In this document: one piece after another, positions 1 through 7,846 of the stretch | Numbering within the stretch: the first letter of the stretch is position 1 | Layout: each line of letters opens with the position of its first letter | Assembly (NCBI GenBank): GCA_017450065.1 | Contig: JAFSYI010000063.1 | Coordinates: 1-64,000 of the forward strand | Direction of reading: 5' to 3' | Length of the DNA stretch: 64,000 nucleotides | Source of the DNA: Lachnospiraceae bacterium | GTDB lineage: Bacteria; Bacillota; Clostridia; Lachnospirales; Lachnospiraceae | The notes under the pieces: generated by a model | What the model was told of the DNA's origin: nothing | Database searches by the model: none | What the model saw: the letters and a program-made list of their open reading frames with translations, nothing else | Position numbers and translations under genes: made by a program

Positions 1-108
1 GTAGAGCAGGTAGAGATATCAACAAAACTTCGCAGACGCAGATGGAACACGGAAGTAACTGCTTGTGATACTTTATATCTACAGAAAATCGGTGTATCTC
101 AAGAGTAA
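1..108 (+). CDS. C-terminal end of an unidentified protein (partial)
   Basis: An open frame runs from the left edge to a TAA at 106-108, giving 35 residues rich in arginine (a run of four Arg) and ending KIGVSQE. The stop lies directly against the stop codon of the opposite-strand ABC ATPase gene, so the two would be convergent with no spacer. The fragment is too short to assign. It could equally be a chance open frame. Confidence 0.3.
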   Translation, partial: VEQVEISTKLRRRRWNTEVTACDTLYLQKIGVSQE

Positions 109-936
109 TTAATTGAGTACATATTTCACGACTTTAGAGGTTGCAAGGAAGCTGAATATTCTTTTTTGAGATGAAGAGGATTTCTCGTCCATTTTTAATC
201 TATATATATTCCCAGATAGTTTCTCATAAGATATTTTTTCTGAATCCAGTATCTTGTCATAATTACCACCCTTCTCAAATATAACTCTAATATATGTTGC
301 ATCTGTATCCAATTCGGATATACACATATTTTTTTTAATAATGCCGCCCGATAAAAACCCTACTCGATCGCATACTCTTTCCATATCAGTCAGTATATGT
401 GTAGACAGAATAATAGCCTTTCCCTCTTTTTTAAGTTCACAAAGAATTCGCATAACATCAGCTCTACCACCGGGATCCAAGGCCGAAGTAGGTTCATCTA
501 AGAGCAGTATCTCCGGATCGTTAACTATAGATGCTGCAATACCAAGCCGTTGTCTCATCCCTCTTGATAACGTGGATATCCTGTCTTTTTCTGAAAGTTC
601 AACAAGTTGCAATAATTGTTTTTTTCTTTCAGGATTTTTATTCATCAATAGATAATTCAAATATTCACCGATTGACAAGTATTCAAAAAAAGAAGGTAAA
701 TCTGGAAGGTAACCTATTCTTATAGTGTTCTTATAGAAATCACGATTCTTTCCGCCAATCATAAATGTACCGCTGTCAGCGGATGACAATCCAGCCAAAA
801 TGTTCATAAGAGTTGTTTTGCCGGCACCGTTTTTTCCAATCAAGCCGTATACTTCGCCTTTTTCTACTGAAAACGAAATACCTTTTAGAACCTTGTGGTT
901 GTCAAAAATTTTCTCAATCTTGTCAACTACGATCAT
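109..936 (-). CDS. ABC transporter ATP-binding protein
   Basis: ATPase subunit of an ABC transporter, 275 aa from the chosen start. A complete nucleotide-binding domain is visible: Walker A GKNGAGKTT near residue 40, signature LSRGMRQRL, Walker B EILLLDEPTSALDP and a switch histidine in LSTHI. The layout is that of ABC-2 exporter ATPases (drug, peptide or Na+ export types). The internal ATG at 936 is preferred over 948 because GGTGGTAAG precedes it. It overlaps the upstream VanZ-like gene by 14 bp, so the two are probably cotranslated. No classical six-helix permease is visible in the window, so the transported substrate and membrane partner are unknown. Confidence 0.9.
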   Translation of the reverse strand: MIVVDKIEKIFDNHKVLKGISFSVEKGEVYGLIGKNGAGKTTLMNILAGLSSADSGTFMIGGKNRDFYKNTIRIGYLPDLPSFFEYLSIGEYLNYLLMNKNPERKKQLLQLVELSEKDRISTLSRGMRQRLGIAASIVNDPEILLLDEPTSALDPGGRADVMRILCELKKEGKAIILSTHILTDMERVCDRVGFLSGGIIKKNMCISELDTDATYIRVIFEKGGNYDKILDSEKISYEKLSGNIYRLKMDEKSSSSQKRIFSFLATSKVVKYVLN

Positions 937-1330
937 TCTTACCACCATCCAGTTTAATTCTGCTTTTTAAAAGACTCCAATAGGCTATCGCCCCAAAGAT
1001 ATAACATAGAAAATCAATAGGATCTGTAACTGCTCCAGATTTAAGGTACGGCGATGCAAATTCCCAAACACATCCGGCTACCAAAGACAATAATAATAAT
1101 GTTTTAAGATATATTACTTCTCTGCCGCACGTTATCAACAATAAGTTTGTATATGCTAAAAATAGACATGGACAGAGCAAGTCATTAAAATAGGACACAA
1201 AGAAAACATGAATCAATCCCTTTGTATTTGGTTTGATGAATTTGTTATTTACTAAGTATAACGAAGCCACAGATAGAATCGATAAAATATTAATTGGTCT
1301 GTATTTGATACTTGCAACAAGCTTATGCAA
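923..1330 (-). CDS. VanZ-like small membrane protein
   Basis: A 135-aa protein with about four hydrophobic segments. The end of the protein resembles the VanZ-like pattern: a tryptophan-glutamate pair (VWEF), then a TDPIDFLCYIFGAIAYW segment, similar to the family's E...D..D...N..G pattern. VanZ-like proteins are integral membrane proteins with a role in glycopeptide resistance in one case and unknown roles in most others. It overlaps the ABC ATPase gene downstream, so the two may work together. The family call rests on this motif and on topology only. It might instead be a short membrane partner of the ATPase. Confidence 0.55.
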   Translation of the reverse strand: MHKLVASIKYRPINILSILSVASLYLVNNKFIKPNTKGLIHVFFVSYFNDLLCPCLFLAYTNLLLITCGREVIYLKTLLLLSLVAGCVWEFASPYLKSGAVTDPIDFLCYIFGAIAYWSLLKSRIKLDGGKNDRS

Positions 1331-1359
1331 TAGGCTCCACCATCCTCATGTAATGTAAG

Positions 1360-1390
1360 AGAGTGACATCCCTTTGCAGGAAGTCACTCT
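1360..1390 (-). other. Hairpin upstream of the VanZ-like gene
   Basis: Perfect 8-bp inverted repeat, AGAGTGAC at 1360-1367 and GTCACTCT at 1383-1390, with a 15-nt loop. There is no U-tract after it on either strand, so it is not a canonical terminator. It lies between the tiny peptide gene and the VanZ-like gene and could be an attenuator or a processing site. Confidence 0.45.
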
Positions 1391-1436
1391 AAATAATGCA
1401 TATCCAGAATAATACCACTTTCTTGACACATGGCAT

Positions 1437-1499
1437 TTAAAAAAAACATAAGATTAATACCGCAACGATAATTGCACCTACTATTCCCCAAAAACTCAC
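1437..1499 (-). CDS. Tiny hydrophobic peptide (20 aa)
   Basis: A GTG-initiated frame of 20 residues, read as MSFWGIVGAIIVAVLILCFF. It is almost entirely one transmembrane segment. The reason to take it seriously is a consensus AAGGAGG ribosome site at 1508-1514, eight bases before the start, in an otherwise AT-rich gap. It is too short for usual gene callers. Such single-helix peptides can be toxins, regulators of membrane proteins or leaders. Nothing in the sequence decides between these, and no antisense RNA promoter is evident. Confidence 0.5.
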   Translation of the reverse strand: MSFWGIVGAIIVAVLILCFF

Positions 1500-1590
1500 T
1501 ATCTGTACCTCCTTAATTTGGAAAATGAATAAAATACGTTTGTAAATACTTACACCAATTAACAGAATCGAAATACCATTTAAGAAAAAA

Positions 1591-1803
1591 TTATTTATAA
1601 ATCAAACCAACTACTGCTGTGTATGCAGCCAAGGCAATTATTAATAAGGTGACCACAATAACAGTAAGAGATATACAATGAGTAAAGAATATGTAAGTAA
1701 ATAGAATCCCAGATGCTATAACCAATAATGTGATACTTATCACTGCAGCCATCTCAAAAAACTCCCTAAAAGTAAATTGATAGTTTGATTTATTTTGTTG
1801 CAT
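1591..1803 (-). CDS. Small membrane protein, unknown function
   Basis: About 70 aa from the ATG at 1803, with a polar N-terminus (MQQNKSNYQF) followed by two long hydrophobic segments. A longer frame reaches 1908 but would run through the lipoprotein gene in another frame. The start at 1803 leaves only a 14-bp overlap with that gene. No good ribosome site precedes it, so translation may be coupled to the lipoprotein gene. No family recognised. Confidence 0.45.
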   Translation of the reverse strand: MQQNKSNYQFTFREFFEMAAVISITLLVIASGILFTYIFFTHCISLTVIVVTLLIIALAAYTAVVGLIYK

Positions 1804-1984
1804 CGGCCCAATGTTTATCACAATATCCATAATTCGATGTCTTGTGTGTAGCAGGCTTTCCGCATATGGTACATTTGCTTGTATTACCATATCCAGGGGC
1901 ATGATCACTTGAACAGCCTGCGACAGAAAATATCATAGTCATAATAAGCACTGTTACAATCATAATTCTATATGCTTTTGTCAT
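1790..1984 (-). CDS. Small lipoprotein with CxxC...CxxH zinc-ribbon-like motif
   Basis: A 64-aa predicted lipoprotein. Start 1984 is chosen because AAAGGA lies about 11 bases upstream; the longer frame to 2011 has no such site. A hydrophobic signal segment ends in the lipobox VAGC, so the mature protein would be membrane-anchored from its first cysteine. The mature part contains CTICGKPA and, 11 residues after the second cysteine, CDKHW: a CxxC plus CxxH arrangement able to bind zinc. It follows another small lipoprotein gene in the same direction. No function is assigned. Confidence 0.65.
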   Translation of the reverse strand: MTKAYRIMIVTVLIMTMIFSVAGCSSDHAPGYGNTSKCTICGKPATHKTSNYGYCDKHWADATK

Positions 1985-2010
1985 AATTGACTCTGTCCTT
2001 TCTTTTATCA

Positions 2011-2172
2011 TTATCTGCCTTTATAAATCTTTTCTGCGTCTTTAACTCCTTTTTCCACCTGTTTGTTATGCCAGGAATTATAATCATTTCCATCATCACA
2101 AGCCGTACACACAAAAGTGAGCGCTCCTAATATCATAGCTAAGATTATCGTTCTGAATACTTTTTTCTTCAT
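2011..2172 (-). CDS. Small lipoprotein (53 aa)
   Basis: A 53-aa frame starting MKKKVFRTII, with a hydrophobic stretch ending FVCTACDDG. The cysteine before the aspartates is a plausible lipidation site, although the -3 position is atypical. An AGAGGAAAGG ribosome site precedes the ATG. It has the same size class and direction as the next lipoprotein and is probably cotranscribed with it from the promoter at 2269-2297. Function unknown. Confidence 0.55.
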   Translation of the reverse strand: MKKKVFRTIILAMILGALTFVCTACDDGNDYNSWHNKQVEKGVKDAEKIYKGR

Positions 2173-2268
2173 AACCCTTTCCTCTCTAAATGATATTTTT
2201 TAATCTTTCCAAAGCGATTCAATACTTTTTTTTCAAATCAAATTAAACAATACCCTTTGTTTGTAAAA

Positions 2269-2297
2269 ATTATACATCAAAGCTGCTATATACGCAA
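2269..2297 (-). promoter_or_regulatory. Sigma-A-type promoter for the small lipoprotein genes
   Basis: On the minus strand, TTGCGT (2297-2292), a 17-bp spacer and TATAAT (2274-2269). The -35 hexamer lies inside the palindromic block at 2291-2318, so a repressor bound there would be expected to shut this promoter. Confidence 0.6.
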
Positions 2298-2318
2298 GTG
2301 CGTATACGCAGCTGCGCA
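2291..2318. promoter_or_regulatory. Palindromic operator candidate (repeated TGCGYA)
   Basis: Three overlapping or adjacent dyads are visible: TACGCAAGTGCGTA (2291-2304), the perfect palindrome TGCGTATACGCA (2299-2310) and TGCGCA (2313-2318). The block sits in the divergent space between the lipoprotein genes and the XRE gene at 2361. An XRE-type repressor binding its own divergent promoter region is the usual arrangement. Confidence 0.6.
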
Positions 2319-2360
2319 CTATTTTATACAATTTATTAAATAATATAAGGAGATATGTGG

Positions 2361-2603
2361 ATGGGTATTAAAGACGCTGTTGTAGAACGCTTTAATAAAT
2401 TGTGTATAGAGAGAAATATCCGGATCAATGAATTAGCAAATCGATCCGGAGTAACACCATCTACGGCTTATAGTATGTTTGATAAAACCCGTCGGGATAT
2501 CTCGATAATTACAATAAAAAAATTCTGTGATGGCCTTGATATATCCCTAAAGGACTTCTTCGATGATATGATTTTTTATGAATTGGATCAAGAAATCAAA
2601 TGA
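2361..2603 (+). CDS. XRE-family helix-turn-helix regulator
   Basis: An 80-aa single-domain DNA-binding protein. The helix-turn-helix covers about residues 15-45 (INELANRSGVTPSTAYSMF) and the remainder (GLDISLKDFF) is the usual end of an XRE/Cro domain. The ATG at 2361 is chosen over 2355 because AAGGAG then has an 8-base spacing. It is divergent from the small lipoprotein genes across the palindromes at 2291-2318, which suggests autoregulation. It probably controls the neighbouring cargo or the mobile element. Confidence 0.85.
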   Translation: MGIKDAVVERFNKLCIERNIRINELANRSGVTPSTAYSMFDKTRRDISIITIKKFCDGLDISLKDFFDDMIFYELDQEIK

Positions 2604-2630
2604 CAGCTGACTATTGCTGAGATGCATCAT

Positions 2631-3323
2631 TTATATGATTTCTCCATCATTCATCCCATCCCGCAGTTCGTTAAGTGTTTTCCTCTTGAGCGATCGCAGG
2701 TATCGTTCCGCAAGATGGAAGTGTTCTGCTGTTTCTGCATCGGTGCGCTCATCCTGAGTCTCCAACCCATACAGATATGTGATCAGACGATACTTCCTTG
2801 GTGAAAGTCTCATTAGCCGGTTTTTCATTTTTTCTATCATAACTCTCAGTACAGCAAGATTTCCCGTCGGATCTTTGCCGCCATTTCCATATTTTTCAAT
2901 AATCGGCACTCCGTCATCATCCACGGGATTATCATTGAGAAATATCCTTGAAAATCCCTTGTGTATCATATTAAGCTCATATTTAGCCGTATTATTTCTG
3001 ATATAATCTATCAGGGCATTTCTTATAACCTTGTATGCATATGTAGAGAAGTTTATGTTCCTGTCATCCTCATAGCTCATTGCCGAATTGATCAGTGCAA
3101 GACCTCCCACCTGCATAAGATCATCATGGTCGATATTGCTTATACTCATCACAAAGGATATCGCTCCCTTATCAACATCTTTTATTACAGACAGTATAAA
3201 CTTTTCATTTTCTTTTATGATACAGTCAGCAGCATTAAGATCATTATCCTTGATTCGGGCACAGAGATACCGGTTCCTTTTTTCCTGTCTTTGTTTATGC
3301 TTTTCTTCAATCCCATTACTCAT
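2631..3323 (-). CDS. Sigma-70-family RNA polymerase sigma factor carried by the mobile element
   Basis: About 230 aa. Region 2 is clear (DDLMQVGGLALINSAM, then NFSTYAYKVIRNALIDYIR), followed by a C-terminal region 4-like segment (LSPRKYRLITYLYGL, AEHFHLAERYLRSLKRK). The overall form is like small alternative sigma factors of the sporulation/phage type. The start at 3323 gives ATGAGTAA overlapping the stop of the upstream XRE gene, so the two are translationally coupled. It lies in the mobilizable element, so it may direct transcription of element genes. Longer starts at 3350 or 3332 are possible. Confidence 0.8.
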   Translation of the reverse strand: MSNGIEEKHKQRQEKRNRYLCARIKDNDLNAADCIIKENEKFILSVIKDVDKGAISFVMSISNIDHDDLMQVGGLALINSAMSYEDDRNINFSTYAYKVIRNALIDYIRNNTAKYELNMIHKGFSRIFLNDNPVDDDGVPIIEKYGNGGKDPTGNLAVLRVMIEKMKNRLMRLSPRKYRLITYLYGLETQDERTDAETAEHFHLAERYLRSLKRKTLNELRDGMNDGEII

Positions 3324-4182
3324 CTGCTGCATTACCCTTTCCGTAATCAACAGTGACGGACGCTATCTTAGACAAACCATCCTGCAGATCGGTTATCTGT
3401 CCGGGTGTAAGGTTTGGATCAAGCGAAAGCGCATTTGATAAAACCTTTGACAGCACATTCTCCATGGCTTTCTTTTTTTCTTCGGGAGAAAGGTTTCTGC
3501 CTTTTGCCTTTTCAAATATTTCAGCCTTGACAGTCTCAAGAGTCTCCTTTGTTAATCTCTGCATCTCTGTATCGATTTCATCTGAGACCTTTTTCTTTAT
3601 CTCCCTGATCGATCTTGTAAACATGCTCTCTATCTTTTTAAGCTCATAGGCTCCGATAGGCTCCTTGGAAGCCTTTAATCCATCCCTGATATCCTTGATG
3701 GTGTCATCATCCGGAAGCTCTCCGCTTTCAGTAAGCTCCATTATCATCTGGTATTTAAACTCCTGTATGGCATTAAATGTCCGGGTTGCCATTTCGGTTT
3801 CACCCGACAGGTATGAAGCGATAAGTCTTGTGAGTTTGCAGAAGCTGTCATTTATGAGAAGTTCATTTACCACTCTTGGGTCTATTTTCTTTGAATAAAG
3901 GTTCCCGGCGGCTTCGACCGATAATCCGAGCTGTCCGATCTCATAATAGGTCTTATCCGGCGTATCGTTTATACCCATGATAAAATCAGACGTCACATCA
4001 TAAACATCTGCCAGCTTCTTTAAAATGTGGCTGCCTATAGTTTTGGTTCTCCCGCTTTCGATCTTTGAATATGTGGATCTGTCTATTCCTATTTTATCCG
4101 CAACTTCTTTTTGGCTGTATCCGTGTGAAGTCCTTAATTCAACAAGACGGTCGATTGCCTCTCCGGGTAAGTATTCCTTCAT
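3316..4182 (-). CDS. XRE-family regulator with long C-terminal domain
   Basis: A 288-aa protein. An N-terminal helix-turn-helix of Cro/C1 type spans about residues 10-65 (GYSQKEVADKIGIDRSTYSKIESG). It is followed by about 220 mostly helical residues rich in Lys and Glu, with heptad-like stretches (ETLETVKAEIFEKAKGR), suggesting dimerisation or protein contact. It is cotranslated with the sigma factor gene through an 8-bp overlap. Homologous regulator and sigma pairs are common in Clostridial integrative elements. A role in repressing transfer genes is inferred from context. Confidence 0.8.
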   Translation of the reverse strand: MKEYLPGEAIDRLVELRTSHGYSQKEVADKIGIDRSTYSKIESGRTKTIGSHILKKLADVYDVTSDFIMGINDTPDKTYYEIGQLGLSVEAAGNLYSKKIDPRVVNELLINDSFCKLTRLIASYLSGETEMATRTFNAIQEFKYQMIMELTESGELPDDDTIKDIRDGLKASKEPIGAYELKKIESMFTRSIREIKKKVSDEIDTEMQRLTKETLETVKAEIFEKAKGRNLSPEEKKKAMENVLSKVLSNALSLDPNLTPGQITDLQDGLSKIASVTVDYGKGNAADE

Positions 4183-4387
4183 CGTTTCGCTCCATAAGAA
4201 TCTGACTGTAACAACGTTTCCTATTCTATCACAGGGTGGGGAAAATTTGCACCATATCCGGGAATAATTTCAGTTTTGATACCGTATCGGGGCAAGCCGG
4301 ACACAAAACTCTGATATCGGGAATTTCCTACGTAGAATAGAGTAGGAGCGAAACGAAGGGAGGGATGCGCTATGAGCGTGCCTGGAT

Positions 4388-4416
4388 GAGCTGTCACCAA
4401 CGTGGCAGCTCTTTTT
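4388..4416 (+). terminator. Rho-independent terminator or attenuator upstream of mob
   Basis: A 10-bp stem GAGCTGTCAC (4388-4397) and GTGGCAGCTC (4402-4411), loop CAAC, followed by five T. Just before it lies AGGGAGG and a five-codon frame (ATG at 4374, peptide MSVPG) whose stop overlaps the first bases of the stem. This looks like a leader-peptide attenuator in front of the mobilization genes. Confidence 0.65.
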
Positions 4417-4690
4417 ATGATTCACAAATCTGAGCTGCCTGATACACAGCGAGGATTTGTAAATCATGCAGCCGGACAAACGGCTGCCAAAAAAAAATGC
4501 GTAGAGCATTTTTGTAACGAGGGTCAAGGGAGCGGAGCGCCATTGTCGGGTCCAGGGCGAAGCGCCTGGGCAGATCCAAGGTGCAACCTTGGCCCAGTTA
4601 TGCGTTCGCTTGCGACGCATAGTACTGGGTATTATTTGTCGCCCTGTGCAACAATCCGCTCCGCGGCGGAACCCCAACGAACCCCCAAAA
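4417..4690. other. Candidate origin of transfer (oriT) region
   Basis: Non-coding, GC-rich and dense in inverted repeats: ATGATTCACAAATC (4417-4430) with GATTTGTAAATCAT (4454-4467), then CCAGGGCGAAGCGCCTGG, CCAAGGTGCAACCTTGG and ATGCGT...ACGCAT between about 4550 and 4621. It also holds GAGGGTCAAGGGAGCG, a type of sequence seen near nick regions of mobilizable elements. It sits directly upstream of the relaxase gene, the usual oriT position. The exact nick site cannot be read. Two open frames across this region show no protein-like composition. Confidence 0.55.
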
Positions 4691-4722
4691 ACGAATGAAA
4701 ATCAAATAAGAAGGAGGAATTT

Positions 4723-5940
4723 ATGAGAGTATCACGCCACAACGGGAGATCAGGTTCCCACGGAACCTATAATCCCAAACACAACGACAGGGAATTTGAT
4801 GTCGATAAGGCTGACGGTGTCAAGGATGAAATGACGCCCTACAACGTCTATTGGAACTGTATCGACAACCGGCTGGTCAGGCATAAGGATCTATCCGAAA
4901 ATGACTTGAGCTTTACGGAAGCTGAGCGGCAGTTCTATGAGATCGCTTACGGGGATTTCCTTTTAAAGCAGAACGAACGGCACATCGCATCAAGACATAA
5001 AGAACGATGCCGAACAATGGATGATATAAGAGAGAATCCAAAGACCTGTCCCGAGGAGACCATATACCAGATAGGCGATAAGGACAGTCATGTCAATCCG
5101 GATATCCTTACAAAGGTAGCAGTTGAATTCTTCAGCGAACATCAGAAACGGTATGGCGATCATGTCCATATCCTTAACTGGGCGCTGCACCTGGATGAGA
5201 GTACGCCCCACATCCACGAACGCCATGTATTCGATGTCATCAATCAGCATGGTGAGCGCTGCCCCAAACAGGAGCAGGCATGTAAGGAGATGGGCTTTGA
5301 ACTTCCGGATCCGGGTGCCAAACAGGGCAGATATAACAACAGGAAGATGAGCTACGACAGGGAATGCCGTCAGCTGCTTTTGGACATTTGCTGGAAGCAT
5401 GGCCTATCGATAGAGGAGGAACCCATCTACGGCGGCAAGGAATATCTGGAAAAGCAGGAATATATAAGCGATAAACTTAATTCCGAGATAGAAAACAAGC
5501 AGAAAAAACTTGATGACATTGACGCTCTTGTCAAAGAAGTATCGGATATAGCCTATGAGAAAGCCTGCGAAGCTATGGTCGAGCCTATTGTGGAAGAATC
5601 ACATAAAGAAAACAATAAAGTGATAGAAGAATACAAGAAATGGCTCATGTCAGATGAACGTAAAGCCCCTAAGGAAAAAAGGACTTACGCATCAGATCGT
5701 ATATCCAAAATACAGGATAAACTTACAAACGCAAAAGCAACTGTAATATCAGCTATCAAAAAGGCATTCAGACTGCCTGACAGGAAGAAGGTATACACTG
5801 CCGAGATAGCTAAGGCGGTAAAGCCGAGCATCATGGAAAGATTGCGTTTGGCAAAAGAAAGAGCTGATAAGGAAAATGCAGCCCGTTCTGCTGTAAACAT
5901 TGAAAGGAAAAGAAACAACATATCAGATTTGGAAAGATAA
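4723..5940 (+). CDS. mobV: MobV/Pre-family relaxase (mobilization protein)
   Basis: DNA relaxase, 405 aa, expected to nick one strand at oriT and stay attached during conjugal mobilization. The family signature HxDExxPHxH is present at residues 156-165 (HLDESTPHIH), forming the metal site. The N-terminal motif with KHNDREFDVDKAD and VYWN matches motif I of the Mob_Pre family. The C-terminal third is charged and helical with coiled-coil character. AAGGAGGAATTT precedes the ATG. No type IV secretion genes are visible, so the element would rely on a helper conjugation system. Confidence 0.9.
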   Translation: MRVSRHNGRSGSHGTYNPKHNDREFDVDKADGVKDEMTPYNVYWNCIDNRLVRHKDLSENDLSFTEAERQFYEIAYGDFLLKQNERHIASRHKERCRTMDDIRENPKTCPEETIYQIGDKDSHVNPDILTKVAVEFFSEHQKRYGDHVHILNWALHLDESTPHIHERHVFDVINQHGERCPKQEQACKEMGFELPDPGAKQGRYNNRKMSYDRECRQLLLDICWKHGLSIEEEPIYGGKEYLEKQEYISDKLNSEIENKQKKLDDIDALVKEVSDIAYEKACEAMVEPIVEESHKENNKVIEEYKKWLMSDERKAPKEKRTYASDRISKIQDKLTNAKATVISAIKKAFRLPDRKKVYTAEIAKAVKPSIMERLRLAKERADKENAARSAVNIERKRNNISDLER

Positions 5941-5955
5941 GGAGGAACAACACAA

Positions 5956-6519
5956 TTGAATATTTTTAAAAGTGTTAAGGAGGCCGTATCCGTTAAGGAT
6001 GCGGCTTCTTTTTATGGGATCAAAGTTAACAGGAACGGCATGTGCATATGTCCGTTCCACAATGACAGGAACCCGAGCATGAAGGTAGATCATCGTTTTC
6101 ATTGTTTCGGGTGCCAGGAGGACGGCGATGTTATCGACTTTGTCGGTAAGCTGTTTTCTCTTAAGCCGTTAGAAGCAGCAAGGAAACTTGCGGATGATTT
6201 TCATATCCGGACAGAGAATCTCGATACTCCCCTCGGGATAAAAAAGAGAATGAACAGCACAGAAAGAATTATGTCAGCGAAGATACGAGAGGAAAGGGAT
6301 TTTAAGGAGCTTACAGACTATGCCATTTCCGTTATCTGTGATTTTCACAGGTATTGGTGGAAGGTTAGAGAAGCCGAACTGCCCGACAGGGACGGTGAAT
6401 GGTCGGATCTTTTCTGCACCGCAGTAGAAAACATAAATCTTGCAACGGAATGGCTTAAGGTTTTGGAAAACGGAGAGGAGGATGAAAAACGTGAACTGCT
6501 TAACCACATATGCAACTGA
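5956..6519 (+). CDS. CHC2 zinc-finger (primase-like) protein
   Basis: A 187-aa protein with a DnaG-type zinc-binding domain at about residues 30-60: CICPFHNDRNPS, then FHCFGCQEDGDVIDFV, giving the C-x2-H and C-x2-C ligands of CHC2 domains. The TOPRIM catalytic domain of full primases is missing, so alone it may load or recognise DNA rather than synthesise primers. The start is TTG at 5956, 12 bases after AAGGAGG. It overlaps the following VapE-like gene, a pairing usual in mobile-element replication modules. Confidence 0.85.
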   Translation: MNIFKSVKEAVSVKDAASFYGIKVNRNGMCICPFHNDRNPSMKVDHRFHCFGCQEDGDVIDFVGKLFSLKPLEAARKLADDFHIRTENLDTPLGIKKRMNSTERIMSAKIREERDFKELTDYAISVICDFHRYWWKVREAELPDRDGEWSDLFCTAVENINLATEWLKVLENGEEDEKRELLNHICN

Positions 6520-7831
6520 TAAAGAAAATACAGACATGATTGCGGGGATTAGGGAAACCCTGGCAAAAACAGGAAAGGGATATGTTAAACAGAATATTCC
6601 CAACATCCTCCATATTTTTGAGAACGATCCTTTCTTTGCCGGTAAGTTTCGCTTTAATGAACTTACCGAGAGGATCGATCTTGTGGGTGATTTTGACTGG
6701 AAACGGTCAGGGACATCCGTAACAGACACGGATATGAACTATATAAATATGTATCTTGACGCTCACTATGACTTAAACAGCGACAAGCGTATCATGCAGG
6801 CCCTCACGATAGCCGCCAATAATAACAGATACCATCCGATAAGGGAACTTCTTAAGACACTTGTCTGGGACGGAACCCCAAGACTTAGATATGCATTACA
6901 TCATTTTCTTGGGGGAGATATGTCCGACCTTACCTGTGAGTCGCTTAAGCTTTTCATGCTCGGAGCAGTGTCACGTGTGTTCAATCCCGGCTGTAAGTTC
7001 GAGTATATGCTCTGCCTTGTCGGAGGACAGGGAGCAGGAAAGTCTTCCTTCTTCCGCCTGTTGGCCATTAAAGATGAATGGTTCTCCGATGATATCAGGA
7101 AACTTGATGATGATAATGTTTATCGTAAGCTCCAGGGACACTGGATCATAGAGATGTCGGAAATGATTGCCACAAGCAGTGCCAAGAGCATCGAAGAGAC
7201 AAAGTCATTCATAAGCCGGCAGAAAGAAACCTATAAGGTCCCGTATGAAACCCATCCGGCTGACAGACCAAGACAGTGTGTTTTCGGTGGCACTTCCAAT
7301 AAGAAGGAGTTCCTGCCGGGTGACAGATCGGGAAACAGACGTTTTCTTCCTATTGTGTGCCATCCGGAGGAAGCCGAGGTTCATATTCTTGAGGACGAAG
7401 ATGCTTCAAGAGCATATATCCTGCAGATGTGGGCCGAGATCATGGATATCTACAGGAAGGGTGACTTTAAGTTATGCCTGCCGGATGAGATGTCCGAACA
7501 GATGAAGGAACATCAGCAGGAGTTCATACCTGAGGATTCAGACGCCACAGCTATTCTTGGATTCCTTGATGAAACCACTGAAGAGTATGTATGTTCAAAG
7601 ATGCTCTATCACGAGGCTCTTGGTCATCCTGAATATGATATGCCCCAGAAATGGGAATTAAATGCCATAAACGATATCATGATCACATCAGCTGCCGGTT
7701 GGGAGCAGGGTCCCCAGCACAGGTTTAGTAAATATGGACAGCAGAGGTCATGGGTACGTAAGGGACATGATGAGGATGACGGTTTTATCCGTATCCCGGA
7801 GGAAGCCTTAAAAGACATCCCCTTCATATAG
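6482..7831 (+). CDS. VapE-type P-loop ATPase / replication protein of mobile element
   Basis: About 449 aa. The P-loop GGQGAGKS is at residues 181-188, followed by a Walker B-like stretch (WIIEMSEM) and the DRPRQCVFGGTSN segment typical of virulence-associated E (VapE) proteins, which are superfamily 3-like helicases. With the CHC2 protein it forms a primase and helicase-like pair. The ATG at 6482 directly follows GGAGAGGAGG; another possible start is 6536. It overlaps the CHC2 gene by 38 bp. The GTTTAC repeats just downstream may be the sequence it acts on. Confidence 0.85.
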   Translation: MKNVNCLTTYATDKENTDMIAGIRETLAKTGKGYVKQNIPNILHIFENDPFFAGKFRFNELTERIDLVGDFDWKRSGTSVTDTDMNYINMYLDAHYDLNSDKRIMQALTIAANNNRYHPIRELLKTLVWDGTPRLRYALHHFLGGDMSDLTCESLKLFMLGAVSRVFNPGCKFEYMLCLVGGQGAGKSSFFRLLAIKDEWFSDDIRKLDDDNVYRKLQGHWIIEMSEMIATSSAKSIEETKSFISRQKETYKVPYETHPADRPRQCVFGGTSNKKEFLPGDRSGNRRFLPIVCHPEEAEVHILEDEDASRAYILQMWAEIMDIYRKGDFKLCLPDEMSEQMKEHQQEFIPEDSDATAILGFLDETTEEYVCSKMLYHEALGHPEYDMPQKWELNAINDIMITSAAGWEQGPQHRFSKYGQQRSWVRKGHDEDDGFIRIPEEALKDIPFI

Positions 7832-7846
7832 GAATCCGGATATGGC

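Noticed and set aside
4270-4698. Two overlapping open frames (about 98 and 135 aa) upstream of the relaxase
   Set aside because: They lie over the inverted repeats and terminator, have no ribosome site and show biased, Arg/Ser-rich translations as expected from GC-rich non-coding DNA.
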